From contig NZ_CP022222.1 of the NCBI RefSeq assembly GCF_009930815.1, forward strand, positions 1,840,501-1,904,500: a DNA stretch of 64,000 bases. The letters are read 5' to 3'. Made by a program: the position numbers and the translations under genes. The first letter of the stretch is position 1, and each line of letters starts with the position of its first letter. This DNA comes from Bradyrhizobium sp. CCBAU 051011. GTDB lineage: Bacteria > Pseudomonadota > Alphaproteobacteria > Rhizobiales > Xanthobacteraceae. Positions 21,020 to 30,196 of the stretch are shown here, piece by piece. Below the pieces are notes generated by a model, which was not told the DNA's origin, ran no database searches, and saw nothing but the letters and a program-made list of their open reading frames with translations.

Positions 21020-23428
21020 ATGCTGTGGCTCACGGCACTAACCTTCTTGTTTGGGAAGCAGGCCCAGGCTGCCGGTCCTGATGTCACGTTCCTTGACGAC
21101 GGCAACATCACATACAAAGACCTCGAACATGGATCATTCGAGCTTGTCACCAAGGAGGCGATCCCTCGACACATCCTCGTTGACGATCCCGGACAGACCA
21201 TCATTCTGCGTTCGCAAGGGTCCTCGGTCAGCGTAAGTCAGAGCACGAACTCGGCTGCGCGGATGGCTGAATTGCAGGCGGCCCAGCAGGATGCGCTCGC
21301 CACCTACGAGAAGGGACTGGGGTCGACGGGATCGAGCACGCCGCCTCCGCTCGAGCAGCTGCCGGTGCAACCGATCAATTTCATCCAGACTGATGACTCT
21401 CCCCCAGAGCAGGATGTGCCTGCTTTGCCCGCGGTGATCCTCGCATCGGCCCCGGAGATGATTATCGGGCAAATACCGCCACCACCGCCAACGCCGCCAA
21501 CGCTGAATGCGGTGATCGGGCCGACCGAAATCGACACCAGCGTCTTTGACCTCTTCACCGCAACAAGCGGCACTTTCATTGCCAGCAGCCCCAACAGCGC
21601 GACACTGACCTTCGGCATCAGCGGGGGAACCGTCGGCAGCACCGTCATCGATGGCGTGACCTACAACGTGTCAAGGACTGGTCCCTACGGCACGCTTTAC
21701 GTCGATAGCACCACCGGCGCCTATGCGTTCGTTCCGGACAATGACGCGATCAATGCGCTTGTTGCGCCGACCACCACGGATTTCACGATCACCGTTTTCG
21801 ACGGGACGCTCTCGGCCGCGCAGCCCTTCACGATCGCCATCAACGGCACCAACGACGCGGCCATCATCGCGGGCGCCACCGATGGCACAGCGATCGAAGC
21901 CAGCGGTGTCGCCAGCACCGCGCTCGGCCCGCTGAGCGCCAGCGGGACGCTCACCAGCGCCGACGTCGACGACGCACCCAATACTTTCACGGTGGTTGAC
22001 ACTCCGACCGCGAGCGCGCGCGGCTTTGGCGCCTTCACGATGACGGCGGACGGCGTCTGGACCTACACGGTAGATGATTCCAACAGCGCGGTTCAGGCGC
22101 TCAATATCGGCGACACGCTGACCGACTCCTTCACGGTGACCACCATCGACGGCACTGCACAGGTGGTGACGCTCATCATCAAGGGCGCGAACGACGCAGC
22201 GGTCATTTCCGGCACCACGACCGGCTCCGTGACCGAGGACGATGGCTCCAAATGCGATCCACCTACAGCGACCGGCACACTCACCGTTACCGATGTCGAT
22301 AACGCGTCCGGTTTTGTGGCAGTCAATTGTCCGACGGCCAGCGATGGCGGCTATGGCACCTTCACCATGACGGCGGACGGCGTGTGGACCTACACGCTCG
22401 ACAACGCCGATTGCGCGGTGCAGGCACTCAATGTCGGAGACACGCTGACCGACACTTTCAAGGTGACCTCACTGGACGGCACCGTGCAGCTGGTGACGGT
22501 TACCATCAACGGCACCAATGACGCCGCCATCATTTGCGGAACCAAGGAGGGCTCGGTCATCGAGGCCGGAGGCGTGGCCAATTCCGCATCTTGCAAACCA
22601 ACCGCGACCGGCACGCTCACCGATACTGACATCGACAACACACCGAACACCTTTACGACGATCGATACGCCGAAGGCGAGCGCGGGCGGCTATGGCACTT
22701 TCACCATGACGAAGGATGGCGTCTGGACCTATACGCTCGATAACAACAACTGCACCGTGCAGGCACTCAATTCCTGCGACACGTTGACGGACTGTTTTAC
22801 GGTAACGACCATCGACGGCACGCCGCAGGTGGTGAAGATCACCATCAACGGCGCCAACGACGCTGCCGTCATTTGTGGCACCACGACCGGCTCGGTAACC
22901 GAAGCTGGCGCTTGCACATACGGTACGCCGATCGCGACCGGCACGCTCACCGATACCGACGTCGACAACACGCCCAATACCTTCACGGAGGTATGCAGAC
23001 CCAAGGCGAGCGATGGCGGCTACGGCAGCTTCACGATGACGGCGGATGGCGTCTGGACCTACAAGCTCGACAACAACAATTGCGAGGTGCAGGCGCTCAA
23101 CGACTGCGACACGCTGACCGACTGCTTTAAGGTGACCACTATCGATGGCACCGTGCAGGTGGTGACAATCACCATCAATGGCGCCGACGACTCGTTCCAC
23201 TTCAAGGACAAGATATCCGACGTCAGCAGTTCGAATATCATCGACGTTGCAGAGGACAGCCCGGCGCCAATCAGCTCGCCCGAAAACGCTGCGGGAACCA
23301 GTGGCCAGCCAGCGATTTCAGAGGCAGCCCAAACAGCCGAGCCGTCTTCACAATGGTCCGACAGCTTTGCTTGGAACCAGCAAGGTAACGCCGTTACTAC
23401 CTACGCGCCGCACGATCTGATCGTGTGA
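21020..23428 (+). CDS. VCBS-repeat surface protein with cysteine-enriched repeats
   Basis: An 802-aa exported protein. ATG 21020 opens a signal peptide, MLWLTALTFLFGKQAQA, so it is preferred over ATG 20840. After a Pro-rich, non-repeat N-terminal third come four VCBS/cadherin-like repeats of 109-113 aa, each with TATGTLT, GTFTMTADGVWTYTLDN, VQAL and DTLTD landmarks. Such repeats build long stalks on adhesins. The first repeat has no cysteine; the next three have 3, 5 and 6, which is unusual for a Ca-binding repeat. The C-terminus lacks RTX nonapeptides, and with a classical signal peptide Sec export is more likely than type I. Function: adhesion or matrix, inferred. Confidence 0.85.
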   Translation: MLWLTALTFLFGKQAQAAGPDVTFLDDGNITYKDLEHGSFELVTKEAIPRHILVDDPGQTIILRSQGSSVSVSQSTNSAARMAELQAAQQDALATYEKGLGSTGSSTPPPLEQLPVQPINFIQTDDSPPEQDVPALPAVILASAPEMIIGQIPPPPPTPPTLNAVIGPTEIDTSVFDLFTATSGTFIASSPNSATLTFGISGGTVGSTVIDGVTYNVSRTGPYGTLYVDSTTGAYAFVPDNDAINALVAPTTTDFTITVFDGTLSAAQPFTIAINGTNDAAIIAGATDGTAIEASGVASTALGPLSASGTLTSADVDDAPNTFTVVDTPTASARGFGAFTMTADGVWTYTVDDSNSAVQALNIGDTLTDSFTVTTIDGTAQVVTLIIKGANDAAVISGTTTGSVTEDDGSKCDPPTATGTLTVTDVDNASGFVAVNCPTASDGGYGTFTMTADGVWTYTLDNADCAVQALNVGDTLTDTFKVTSLDGTVQLVTVTINGTNDAAIICGTKEGSVIEAGGVANSASCKPTATGTLTDTDIDNTPNTFTTIDTPKASAGGYGTFTMTKDGVWTYTLDNNNCTVQALNSCDTLTDCFTVTTIDGTPQVVKITINGANDAAVICGTTTGSVTEAGACTYGTPIATGTLTDTDVDNTPNTFTEVCRPKASDGGYGSFTMTADGVWTYKLDNNNCEVQALNDCDTLTDCFKVTTIDGTVQVVTITINGADDSFHFKDKISDVSSSNIIDVAEDSPAPISSPENAAGTSGQPAISEAAQTAEPSSQWSDSFAWNQQGNAVTTYAPHDLIV
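21842..23176 (+). repeat. four tandem VCBS coding repeats
   Basis: Units lie at 21842-22180, 22181-22507, 22508-22846 and 22847-23176, that is 113, 109, 113 and 110 codons. The DNA is also similar, for example ATGACGGCGGACGGCGT recurs. The boundary of each unit is the N-G-T/A-N-D-A-A sequence. Confidence 0.85.
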
Positions 23429-23432
23429 CGGA

Positions 23433-23454
23433 GCTGCGCCGGTTTCAGCGCAGC
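23433..23454. terminator. hairpin after VCBS gene
   Basis: GCTGCGC pairs with GCGCAGC around an 8-base loop, four bases after the VCBS stop and before the end of the convergent tctC-like gene. No T-run is seen. Confidence 0.5.
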
Positions 23455-23477
23455 GGCTTCACCCGGCACAGGACGCC

Positions 23478-24470
23478 CTACTTCGCTTCGCTCGCCTTGA
23501 TGCCGGAGCTTTCGATGAGCTTTGCCACGCGTGGCAAGTCGTCGGCGAACAGGCGCGCATGCGCCTCGGGCGTCAACTCGTTGGCCGGGAATGGCAAGGT
23601 CCCGAGCTGCTTGAGTTTCTCCACAAGCTCCGGCTCCGACAGCGCACCGCGGAGCGCCGAATTCAGCGCATTGATGGTCTCCTTCGGCGTGCCCTTTGCC
23701 ACGTAGAGCCCATGCCACATCGAGTAGCTGACCTCGGGCATGCCGAGCTCGGCGGTGGTCGGCACGTCCTTCAACTGTTCGAGACGTCCCGGCGACGTGA
23801 TGGCGATGCCGTGCAGCGTTCCGGCCTGAATCTGCGGCAGCGCGTTGGTCACCTGATCCCACAGCAAATCGATCTGCCCTGCCAGCAGATCGGCGATCGC
23901 CGGAGCGGATCCGCGATAAGCCACGATCGTCGGCTTGAAGCCGAGCACGTTACCCATCATCACGGCACACAGGTGGCTATTGGTCCCGAGGCCGCCATGC
24001 GCGAAGTTCGCCTTGTCGCGTTGCGCCTTGATCCAGGCCACATGGTCCTTCGGGCCTTCGCCAGGGATCGACTTCCTTCCGATCAAAACCATCGGCGCAT
24101 TGTTGACGAGGCCGACCGCCTCGAACGCGGTCTTGGTATCGTACCGCAAATTGGTGAACAGGCTGGGCGCCGCGAGCAGCGCGACGTGATTGATCAGGAT
24201 CGTGGAGCCGTCAGGCGCCGAGCGCGCCACGCGATCGTTGGCTAGCGTGCTGCCGCCGCCGACGACGTTCTCGACGATGACGGTCTGGCCGAGCGTCCTC
24301 GACATCCGCTCGCCGATCAAGCGGGCGACCGTATCCGTGCCGCCGCCGGCCGCAAACGGCACTACCAGCGTCACCGTCTTCGCGGTTGATTGGGCATAGG
24401 CCTGCGGCGCAAGCGCCGCGATCAAGAGGCCAAGGCCGATAAGCGCGCTGTTACCAAACCGATTGATCAC
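23478..24470 (-). CDS. tripartite tricarboxylate transporter substrate-binding protein (TctC/Bug family)
   Basis: A second orphan binding protein, 330 aa from GTG 24470, which has GAGG eight bases upstream and begins VINRFGNSALIG, a signal peptide ending QAYAQS. An upstream ATG at 24554 gives a 358-aa form with a poor leader. The family core VTLVVPFAAGGGTDTVARL is clear. It is divergent from dgoK-dgoA, so a sugar acid such as a galactonate derivative is a possible ligand, but this is only inferred from the position. Confidence 0.85.
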   Translation of the reverse strand: MINRFGNSALIGLGLLIAALAPQAYAQSTAKTVTLVVPFAAGGGTDTVARLIGERMSRTLGQTVIVENVVGGGSTLANDRVARSAPDGSTILINHVALLAAPSLFTNLRYDTKTAFEAVGLVNNAPMVLIGRKSIPGEGPKDHVAWIKAQRDKANFAHGGLGTNSHLCAVMMGNVLGFKPTIVAYRGSAPAIADLLAGQIDLLWDQVTNALPQIQAGTLHGIAITSPGRLEQLKDVPTTAELGMPEVSYSMWHGLYVAKGTPKETINALNSALRGALSEPELVEKLKQLGTLPFPANELTPEAHARLFADDLPRVAKLIESSGIKASEAK

Positions 24471-24745
24471 GATGGCGTCCTCCACAGTCTTGTTTGTTGT
24501 TATGGCGCATTCTTTTCGATGCGCACTCATTGGCGAAGCCCCCGCTGCTGGCAAGCAGCGTGACCCCGCATGACGTCAGATCATGCTGATTGCATTTCTA
24601 CAAATCAACTGCAAAGCGAGTGTAATTCGCCCAGGCGAAGCGGCATTTGGTCCATCGCTACACCATCGATCCAGCATCGGGACGCCGGGCAGATCGGCGT
24701 GATAACATGTCCAGAAGGCGCAGATAGCATCGGGACGGATTTGAA

Positions 24746-25660
24746 ATGAGCCAGCCTGCATATGTCGCAGTCGATTGGGGCACGAGCAGTTTTCGGCTTT
24801 GGCTCGTCGACCGGAGCGGCGACATCCTCGGGGAACGGCGCAGCCAGGAAGGCATGATAGCGGCGGGCAAGCTTGGCTTTCCGGCCGTGCTGCAATCGCA
24901 TCTGGACGCCGTCGGCGCCGCGAATGGGCTGCCCGTTATCGTCTGCGGCATGGCCGGCGCCCGGCAGGGATGGGTTGAGGCCGGATACGTCGACACGCCG
25001 GCGCCGCTCGCATCGATCCTGAAGCAGGCCGTCGCGGTGCCGGGACAGGATCGCGACATCCGCATCCTTCCGGGCATCGCGCAACGAGACCCAAGGGCGC
25101 CCGATGTCATGCGGGGCGAGGAAACACAATTGCTCGGCGTCTTGGGCATGGACGCTGCGGGGGATGCGCTCGTCTGCATGCCGGGCACCCATTCGAAGTG
25201 GGTCAAAGCCAATGGAGCGACCGTCGAACGCTTCGCCACCTTCATGACCGGAGAGCTGTTCGACGTCATATCGCGCGAAACGATTCTGTCCCACGCGGTG
25301 GCCGGCGCTGATGAAGAGACGGAGTGTGAAGCCTTCCAGTCCGCCGTCACGCGCGCATTCGAGACGCCAGCGAACGCCGCCAACCTGCTGCTCCAGGTGC
25401 GATCGGGGCAACTCCTCTATGGCGGCACGCCATCCTCGGCCCGAGAGAAAATATCGGGCACCCTGATCGGTCTCGAATTGGCGGGCGGGCTCGCCGGAGG
25501 AGCGCCGAGGGCCGCGATTACGCTGGTGGCGTCAGGGAGGCTCCAGACGCTCTACCAATTGGCGTTTGACACGGTCGCCGTTCCCGTCAGATCAATCGGC
25601 GCCGAGGATGCGGTCCGTCGCGGTCTTTCGATGGCCGCTCAATCGATTTGGAATGTCTAG
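24746..25660 (+). CDS. dgoK: 2-dehydro-3-deoxygalactonokinase
   Basis: A 304-aa sugar-acid kinase of the De Ley-Doudoroff route; it phosphorylates 2-dehydro-3-deoxy-galactonate at O6 with ATP. The N-terminal phosphate-1 motif VAVDWGTSSFRLWLVD and the later CMPGTHSKWV are diagnostic of this ASKHA-fold family. The length is normal. dgoA follows 12 bp downstream and supplies the next enzyme, so these are one operon. Upstream genes for galactonate dehydratase are not in the window. Confidence 0.92.
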   Translation: MSQPAYVAVDWGTSSFRLWLVDRSGDILGERRSQEGMIAAGKLGFPAVLQSHLDAVGAANGLPVIVCGMAGARQGWVEAGYVDTPAPLASILKQAVAVPGQDRDIRILPGIAQRDPRAPDVMRGEETQLLGVLGMDAAGDALVCMPGTHSKWVKANGATVERFATFMTGELFDVISRETILSHAVAGADEETECEAFQSAVTRAFETPANAANLLLQVRSGQLLYGGTPSSAREKISGTLIGLELAGGLAGGAPRAAITLVASGRLQTLYQLAFDTVAVPVRSIGAEDAVRRGLSMAAQSIWNV

Positions 25661-25672
25661 AGGATCAGTCGA

Positions 25673-26311
25673 ATGCGCGTTATCCCATTTCCCCCGATGA
25701 AGCGTCCGCTGGTCGCGATCCTGCGTGGCGTGAAACCCGACGAGGCGGGCGACATCGTCAGCGCGCTGATCGACAGCGGCATGACGGCAATCGAGATTCC
25801 ACTCAACTCGCCGGATCCGTTCCGCTCGATCGAGATCGCCGTCAAGAAGGCCCCTGCCGAAATCCTGGTTGGCGCGGGCACCGTGTTGACGCTGGACGAT
25901 GTCGCGCGGCTCCACGACGTGGGCGGCCGGCTCCTGGTGAGCCCCAATGTCGATCCCGAAATCATTGCCGGCGCCCGGGCGCGCGGCATGGTCACGATGC
26001 CCGGCGTCTTTACCCCGACGGAGGCGTTGCTGGCCGCCAAAGCTGGCGCCTCAAGCCTCAAATTCTTTCCGGCGAGCGTGCTCGGCGCCGCCGGCATTAC
26101 CGCCATCCGCGCCGTGCTCCCCCCGGACCTGATGATCGCCGCGGTGGGCGGCGTCTCCGACAAGAACTTCGCGGACTACACCAGGGCCGGCATTCTGGCG
26201 TTCGGCCTCGGCAGCAGCCTCTACAAGCCCGGCATGACGGCAGCGGAAGTAGCCGATCGCGCCAAGGCGACGATCAAGGCGTATGACGCGGCGATTCAGC
26301 AGGCGGGGTAG
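25673..26311 (+). CDS. dgoA: 2-dehydro-3-deoxy-6-phosphogalactonate aldolase
   Basis: A 212-aa class I aldolase that splits 2-dehydro-3-deoxy-6-phosphogalactonate into pyruvate and glyceraldehyde 3-phosphate. The early VAILRGVKPDEA (active-site Arg), the catalytic Glu in IEIPLNSPDP and the Schiff-base Lys in SSLKFFPAS are all in place. It is the product partner of dgoK just upstream and probably coupled to it. It is separated from the monofunctional KDPG aldolase family by the paired kinase and the LNSPDP motif. Confidence 0.92.
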   Translation: MRVIPFPPMKRPLVAILRGVKPDEAGDIVSALIDSGMTAIEIPLNSPDPFRSIEIAVKKAPAEILVGAGTVLTLDDVARLHDVGGRLLVSPNVDPEIIAGARARGMVTMPGVFTPTEALLAAKAGASSLKFFPASVLGAAGITAIRAVLPPDLMIAAVGGVSDKNFADYTRAGILAFGLGSSLYKPGMTAAEVADRAKATIKAYDAAIQQAG

Positions 26312-26369
26312 ATCAACGAGAGAGCGCTGCGTTCCAGATAACCTTCAGGACCTGGGACGCAGATTTCAG

Positions 26370-26846
26370 CTATCGCAAGCGCTGAACGCCGATGGCTTTA
26401 GACGTACCGTCCACTTTCATCTTGTAGCCGCCGTCTGATGGATATATTTGAACCTTCGGCATGTAGGCGTAGATGTATTCGTAGTGATACTCTGTCTGCT
26501 GCCAGATTTGGCCGGTCATCAACTTCACTATCGTTTGACCCTCCCAGCCTTTGAAGTCTCCATCTACTTGTGTCTCGGCCACGCCTGTGCCGATGACCGG
26601 GCTTGCTCGGTCCGTACCTTGGGCAGCGCGATAACCCTGTCGGTACATTCTGATTAGCGCGCCACGCATTGCATCGCGTTTGTCGGGCGGCATCGTTGAG
26701 ATGCCAAGCTTTGTTTGTTCTTCCTTGGTCAGCAACCGCTCCAGCTGCACGGCGTCTTGCGCCGTGGCGGATATGCCGCTGGCAATCCAGGCCCCGATGG
26801 CAAGAATTGCAACTTGCGTGCGCGACCGTGCGCCAGTTGTGTTCAT
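26370..26846 (-). CDS. secreted hypothetical protein
   Basis: A 158-aa exported protein, not recognised. From ATG 26846 it starts MNTTGARSRTQVAILAIGAW and has a signal peptide to about residue 29 (SATAQD). The mature part is rich in Tyr and Gln near its end (QTEYHYEYIYAY). The frame stays open upstream through the tRNA-Ser gene, but that extension is the translated tRNA and is not protein. Confidence 0.65.
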   Translation of the reverse strand: MNTTGARSRTQVAILAIGAWIASGISATAQDAVQLERLLTKEEQTKLGISTMPPDKRDAMRGALIRMYRQGYRAAQGTDRASPVIGTGVAETQVDGDFKGWEGQTIVKLMTGQIWQQTEYHYEYIYAYMPKVQIYPSDGGYKMKVDGTSKAIGVQRLR

Positions 26847-26918
26847 TCGGCCATACGCGCAGTTCGAGGGGCGGTACGCGGCGAGATAATCTTGGATATC
26901 AAACGCCTGGGCAGATAC

Positions 26919-27008
26919 TGGCGGAGAGAGTGGGATTCGAACCCACGGTACGGTTTCCCGCACACACGCTTTCCAAGCGTGCGCCTTAAGCCACTCGGCC
27001 ATCTCTCC
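26919..27008 (-). tRNA. tRNA-Ser (anticodon GGA)
   Basis: A 90-nt class II tRNA with encoded CCA. The acceptor stem GGAGAGA pairs with TCTCTCC; the anticodon loop TTGGAAA gives GGA, which reads UCC and UCU. The T arm contains GGTTCGAATCC, and the long variable arm is typical of serine tRNAs. Confidence 0.97.
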
Positions 27009-27196
27009 GGAGGCCCTCTCTTGAAGGGGCAGCACTGATTTTGCAAGGGACGCCGGCCACCACGGCTAAAATTTCCCCAATTCGTTGAATTTGTTTAGAA
27101 ATTTTGCCCCTCTGCCCTCCGATGTCCGGGTCTTGAACCGGAATCCGGCCACGATCGATGACGATAAGTGACAGCGCAATTGGTGGAGGACGCACA

Positions 27197-27541
27197 ATGA
27201 TCGCACGGACGCTCTTGCTCTCGGCTCTGGTCGCAACTTTAGCGGCAGCGGCGGCCAGCCCGGCGCTGGCGCAGGCCTGCACCAAGCAGGGCGTGGACGT
27301 AACCTGCGACGACGGCCGGCGCGGCATCTTCGCGGGCGACTCCATCGTGTGGGCCGACGGCTCGAAATCGAGGCTGGCATCGCCGCATCCGAGCGTCATC
27401 ATCGGCAACAAGTCGTCCGTCGTGATCGGCCCCGGCGTATTCGCCGGCAACGGCAAGGGCGGCTACGTGCCGATGGAAAATCCGAGCGCGCCGAGCAAGG
27501 CGCGCTGCCCGGTGCTGGATGGCGTGTCGTATTGTTATTGA
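27197..27541 (+). CDS. secreted hypothetical protein
   Basis: A 114-aa exported protein with signal peptide MIARTLLLSALVATLAAAAA and cleavage near ALAQA. Four cysteines (in ACTKQG, VTCDDG, ARCPVL and SYCY) suggest two disulfide bonds in the periplasm. Middle part is Gly/Ser/Val-rich and beta-like. ATG 27197 follows GGTGGAGGACGCACA, a good ribosome site. Function unknown. Confidence 0.7.
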   Translation: MIARTLLLSALVATLAAAAASPALAQACTKQGVDVTCDDGRRGIFAGDSIVWADGSKSRLASPHPSVIIGNKSSVVIGPGVFAGNGKGGYVPMENPSAPSKARCPVLDGVSYCY

Positions 27542-27696
27542 GCGGGGCCTCGTCGGCCGAGCTCCGTTATCTTGATGCACGGCCGATATGCGGGCCATCG
27601 TCCTTCGAGACGCGCGCTATTGCGTGCTCCTCGCAATGGCGGGGAGACAGTTTCACAATCTCTCAGGATGGCAGATCGGCAGATCGAGTGCTAGCA

Positions 27697-29157
27697 CTAG
27701 TGATACCGCGCACCGCCATTGGTGGCGGAGCGAACCGGCCATAGCGCGGGCTCCGTCATAACCGGCGCCAACTCGCTCTTGTCGAGCTGGCAGTCGTGCA
27801 GCGCTTCGGTGAAGTCGGCGAACCATTGCTGGATGGTATGGCTGCGCAACTTATCCATCATCGCTTCCCAGCGCATCCGCCGTTCGGTGAGCGGCATCGA
27901 CAATGCGATGGCGATGGTGCGCGCCATGCCGTCGATATCGTGGGGATTGACCAGCAGTGCCGTATCGAGCTCGTTGGCGGCGCCGGCGAATTTCGACAGC
28001 ACGAGCACGCCGGGGTCGACCGGGTTCTGGGCTGCGACATATTCCTTGGCGACGAGGTTCATGCCGTCCTGCAGCGGCGTCACCACGCCGACCTGCGCGG
28101 TGCGGTAGAGGCCCGCAAGCACGGCCTGGCCGTAACCCTTGTTGAGATAGCGGATCGGCGTCCAGTCGACCTCGCCATGCGCGCCGTTGACGTCGGTGAC
28201 GAGCTTGGCAACCTCGCTCTGCAGATTGCCATAGGCCTCGATCGCGCCGCGCGAGGGCGTCGCGATCTGCAGCAGCGAGACGGTGCGCGCCAGCGACGGA
28301 TGCAGCGTCCACATCCGGTCGAACGCCTTGATACGGTTGATCAGGCCCTTGGAATAGTCCAGCCGGTCGACGCCGATCGCAAGCTTCTCGCCGTTCAGGC
28401 TGCGCCGCAGCCGCGAGACATCCGGATGGGTCGACGCCTTCGTCGCCAACTGGGCGAACTGCTTCGGATCGATGCCGATCGGAAATACCGCGGCACGCGT
28501 CCGGCCGTAGCGCGAGATGATCACGCCGTCATGCACGACGAGGCCGAGGTCGGACTGCGCGTAGGACAGGAAGTTCTCGCAATCTTCCTCGGTCTGGAAA
28601 CCGATCAGATCATAGGCCAGCATCGCCTCGATCAGTTCGCGATGATGCGGCACGCCTGATATCACCGCACGCGACGGCCACGGCGTGTGCAGGAAGAAGC
28701 CGATCGGCTCGGTGACGCCGAGATCGCGCAGTTCGGCGCCGAGCGCCAGGAAATGGTAATCCTGAACCCAGAACGCGGAATCGGTTTTCCGGAATCGCAG
28801 CAGCGCACGCGCCATGAAGGCGTTCACTTCGCGATAGCTGAGATAGTCCTCCTGCGAGGCGCGAATCAGGTCGGCGCGCGAATGCAGTGCCGGCCACAGC
28901 GCGGAATTCGCAAAGCCTTCGTAATAACCGCCGTAGTGCGCGGCCGGCAGATCCAGCATAGCCAGCGCGCCGGCGCCAAGCGCCTCGATTTCGGCAAATG
29001 GTTCCTTCTGGTTCCCGTCGCGGACCCTTCCGCTGGAACCAACCCAGATAGCGCCCGACTTCTCGACAATCGGCAATAACGCCGCCGCGAGGCCCCCCGT
29101 CATGGGTTCGTTGGGTTTTCCGCGGGAAACGCGGTTAGAAACGACGACGAGGTTCAA
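27697..29157 (-). CDS. otsA: alpha,alpha-trehalose-6-phosphate synthase
   Basis: A 486-aa GT20 enzyme that joins UDP-glucose and glucose 6-phosphate into trehalose 6-phosphate. It starts MNLVVVSNRVSRGKPNEPMT and shows the family markers WVQDYHF, FFLHTPWPS (with the catalytic His region) and GVDRLDYSKGL. Trehalose protects against drying and osmotic stress, and in bradyrhizobia helps survival. It is the last gene of the minus-strand run MFS-otsB-otsA, 196 bp after otsB, so it may also have its own promoter. Confidence 0.95.
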   Translation of the reverse strand: MNLVVVSNRVSRGKPNEPMTGGLAAALLPIVEKSGAIWVGSSGRVRDGNQKEPFAEIEALGAGALAMLDLPAAHYGGYYEGFANSALWPALHSRADLIRASQEDYLSYREVNAFMARALLRFRKTDSAFWVQDYHFLALGAELRDLGVTEPIGFFLHTPWPSRAVISGVPHHRELIEAMLAYDLIGFQTEEDCENFLSYAQSDLGLVVHDGVIISRYGRTRAAVFPIGIDPKQFAQLATKASTHPDVSRLRRSLNGEKLAIGVDRLDYSKGLINRIKAFDRMWTLHPSLARTVSLLQIATPSRGAIEAYGNLQSEVAKLVTDVNGAHGEVDWTPIRYLNKGYGQAVLAGLYRTAQVGVVTPLQDGMNLVAKEYVAAQNPVDPGVLVLSKFAGAANELDTALLVNPHDIDGMARTIAIALSMPLTERRMRWEAMMDKLRSHTIQQWFADFTEALHDCQLDKSELAPVMTEPALWPVRSATNGGARYH

Positions 29158-29353
29158 AGGTCCCCTCCCGTTGGTACGCTCGCGTTAACAACCGTTCATC
29201 AATATGGTTCCTGATCACCCTTTCAACGAATTGAAACCAAATTCGGGCTGCGGCGTGCCGGAACTCACCGGAACTCACGAAAAATAAATTTTGTCGTGAA
29301 CCTCGGCGTCAAGCGCGAGAATCTATGTTCGAAACTCGTCGAGACGAGAAACA

Positions 29354-30190
29354 TTATGGCAGCGGCGCGTCCCTTTCGTCGTCAAGCAGGTGCGCGAGGA
29401 ATTCGCGAACGTCGCTCGGCGTATCGAAGTGCCCGGCAACGCCCTTGGCGCGGCGGCCGACGGAGAAGGCAAGCCCGTCGAGGTCGGGCATGATCGCAAA
29501 TACCGTTTCGTCGGTAACGTCGTCGCCGATGAAGAACGGACGGCGCCCCTTGAACGGCTCGCGTGTCATCAACTCGTGCACGCCGGTCGCCTTGGTGAAG
29601 CCGGAATGCTTGATCTCGCAGACGCACTTGCCGGGCAGCACCTCGATCGGCGCGTTGGGAAGATCGGCCCTGATCAGCGACACCGCGGCATAGATCGCCT
29701 TTTCGGCATGCGGCGCGAGGCGGTAATGCAGTGCCAGCGAATAACCCTTGTCTTCCAGCAATATTCCCGGGCTGAGCTTGGCGATCGCCGCCAGCCGGCG
29801 CTTCAATTCCTTGTCCAGTGGCGGCGCATGAGCGTCTACTGACTCGCTATCCGGCTCGATCCGCATCTCGGCGCCGTGACCGCCGACGGCCGGGAATTGA
29901 TCAGGCGCGAAAATCAGATCGATGTCATTGAGCGAGCGGCCGCTGACCAGCGCGAGCGCGCCGTTGGTTCGCACAAGCAGACGATTCAGGGTTTTCACCA
30001 GGCCCGGCGGCACCCAGACTTCGCGCGGCGTCGGCATCAAATCGAGCAGCGTGCCGTCGATGTCGAGCAGGATCGCCGTCTCGCTCAGGTGCGGCACCAG
30101 CGAACTCGGCACCGGTACAGTTTCCGGTGCGGCATCGTCTTCGCGGACGAAATCTTCTTCCAATGGCATTTCCAACAGATCCTCGTTCAT
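29354..30190 (-). CDS. otsB: trehalose-6-phosphate phosphatase
   Basis: A 278-aa HAD-type phosphatase that removes the phosphate from trehalose 6-phosphate made by OtsA. Motif I is LLDIDGTLLDL, motif II SGR, and motif IV GDDVTDE, all intact. It follows the MFS gene by six bases, so the two are translated together, and otsA comes next. ATG 30190 was chosen; a Met seven codons later is a possible alternative. Confidence 0.95.
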   Translation of the reverse strand: MNEDLLEMPLEEDFVREDDAAPETVPVPSSLVPHLSETAILLDIDGTLLDLMPTPREVWVPPGLVKTLNRLLVRTNGALALVSGRSLNDIDLIFAPDQFPAVGGHGAEMRIEPDSESVDAHAPPLDKELKRRLAAIAKLSPGILLEDKGYSLALHYRLAPHAEKAIYAAVSLIRADLPNAPIEVLPGKCVCEIKHSGFTKATGVHELMTREPFKGRRPFFIGDDVTDETVFAIMPDLDGLAFSVGRRAKGVAGHFDTPSDVREFLAHLLDDERDAPLP

Positions 30191-30196
30191 CTCATC

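Noticed and set aside
26847..27035. N-terminal extension of the hypothetical protein at 26370-26846
   Set aside because: The extra residues (MAEWLKAHAWKACVRETVPW and on) are the well-known translation of a serine tRNA gene; the tRNA lies exactly there.
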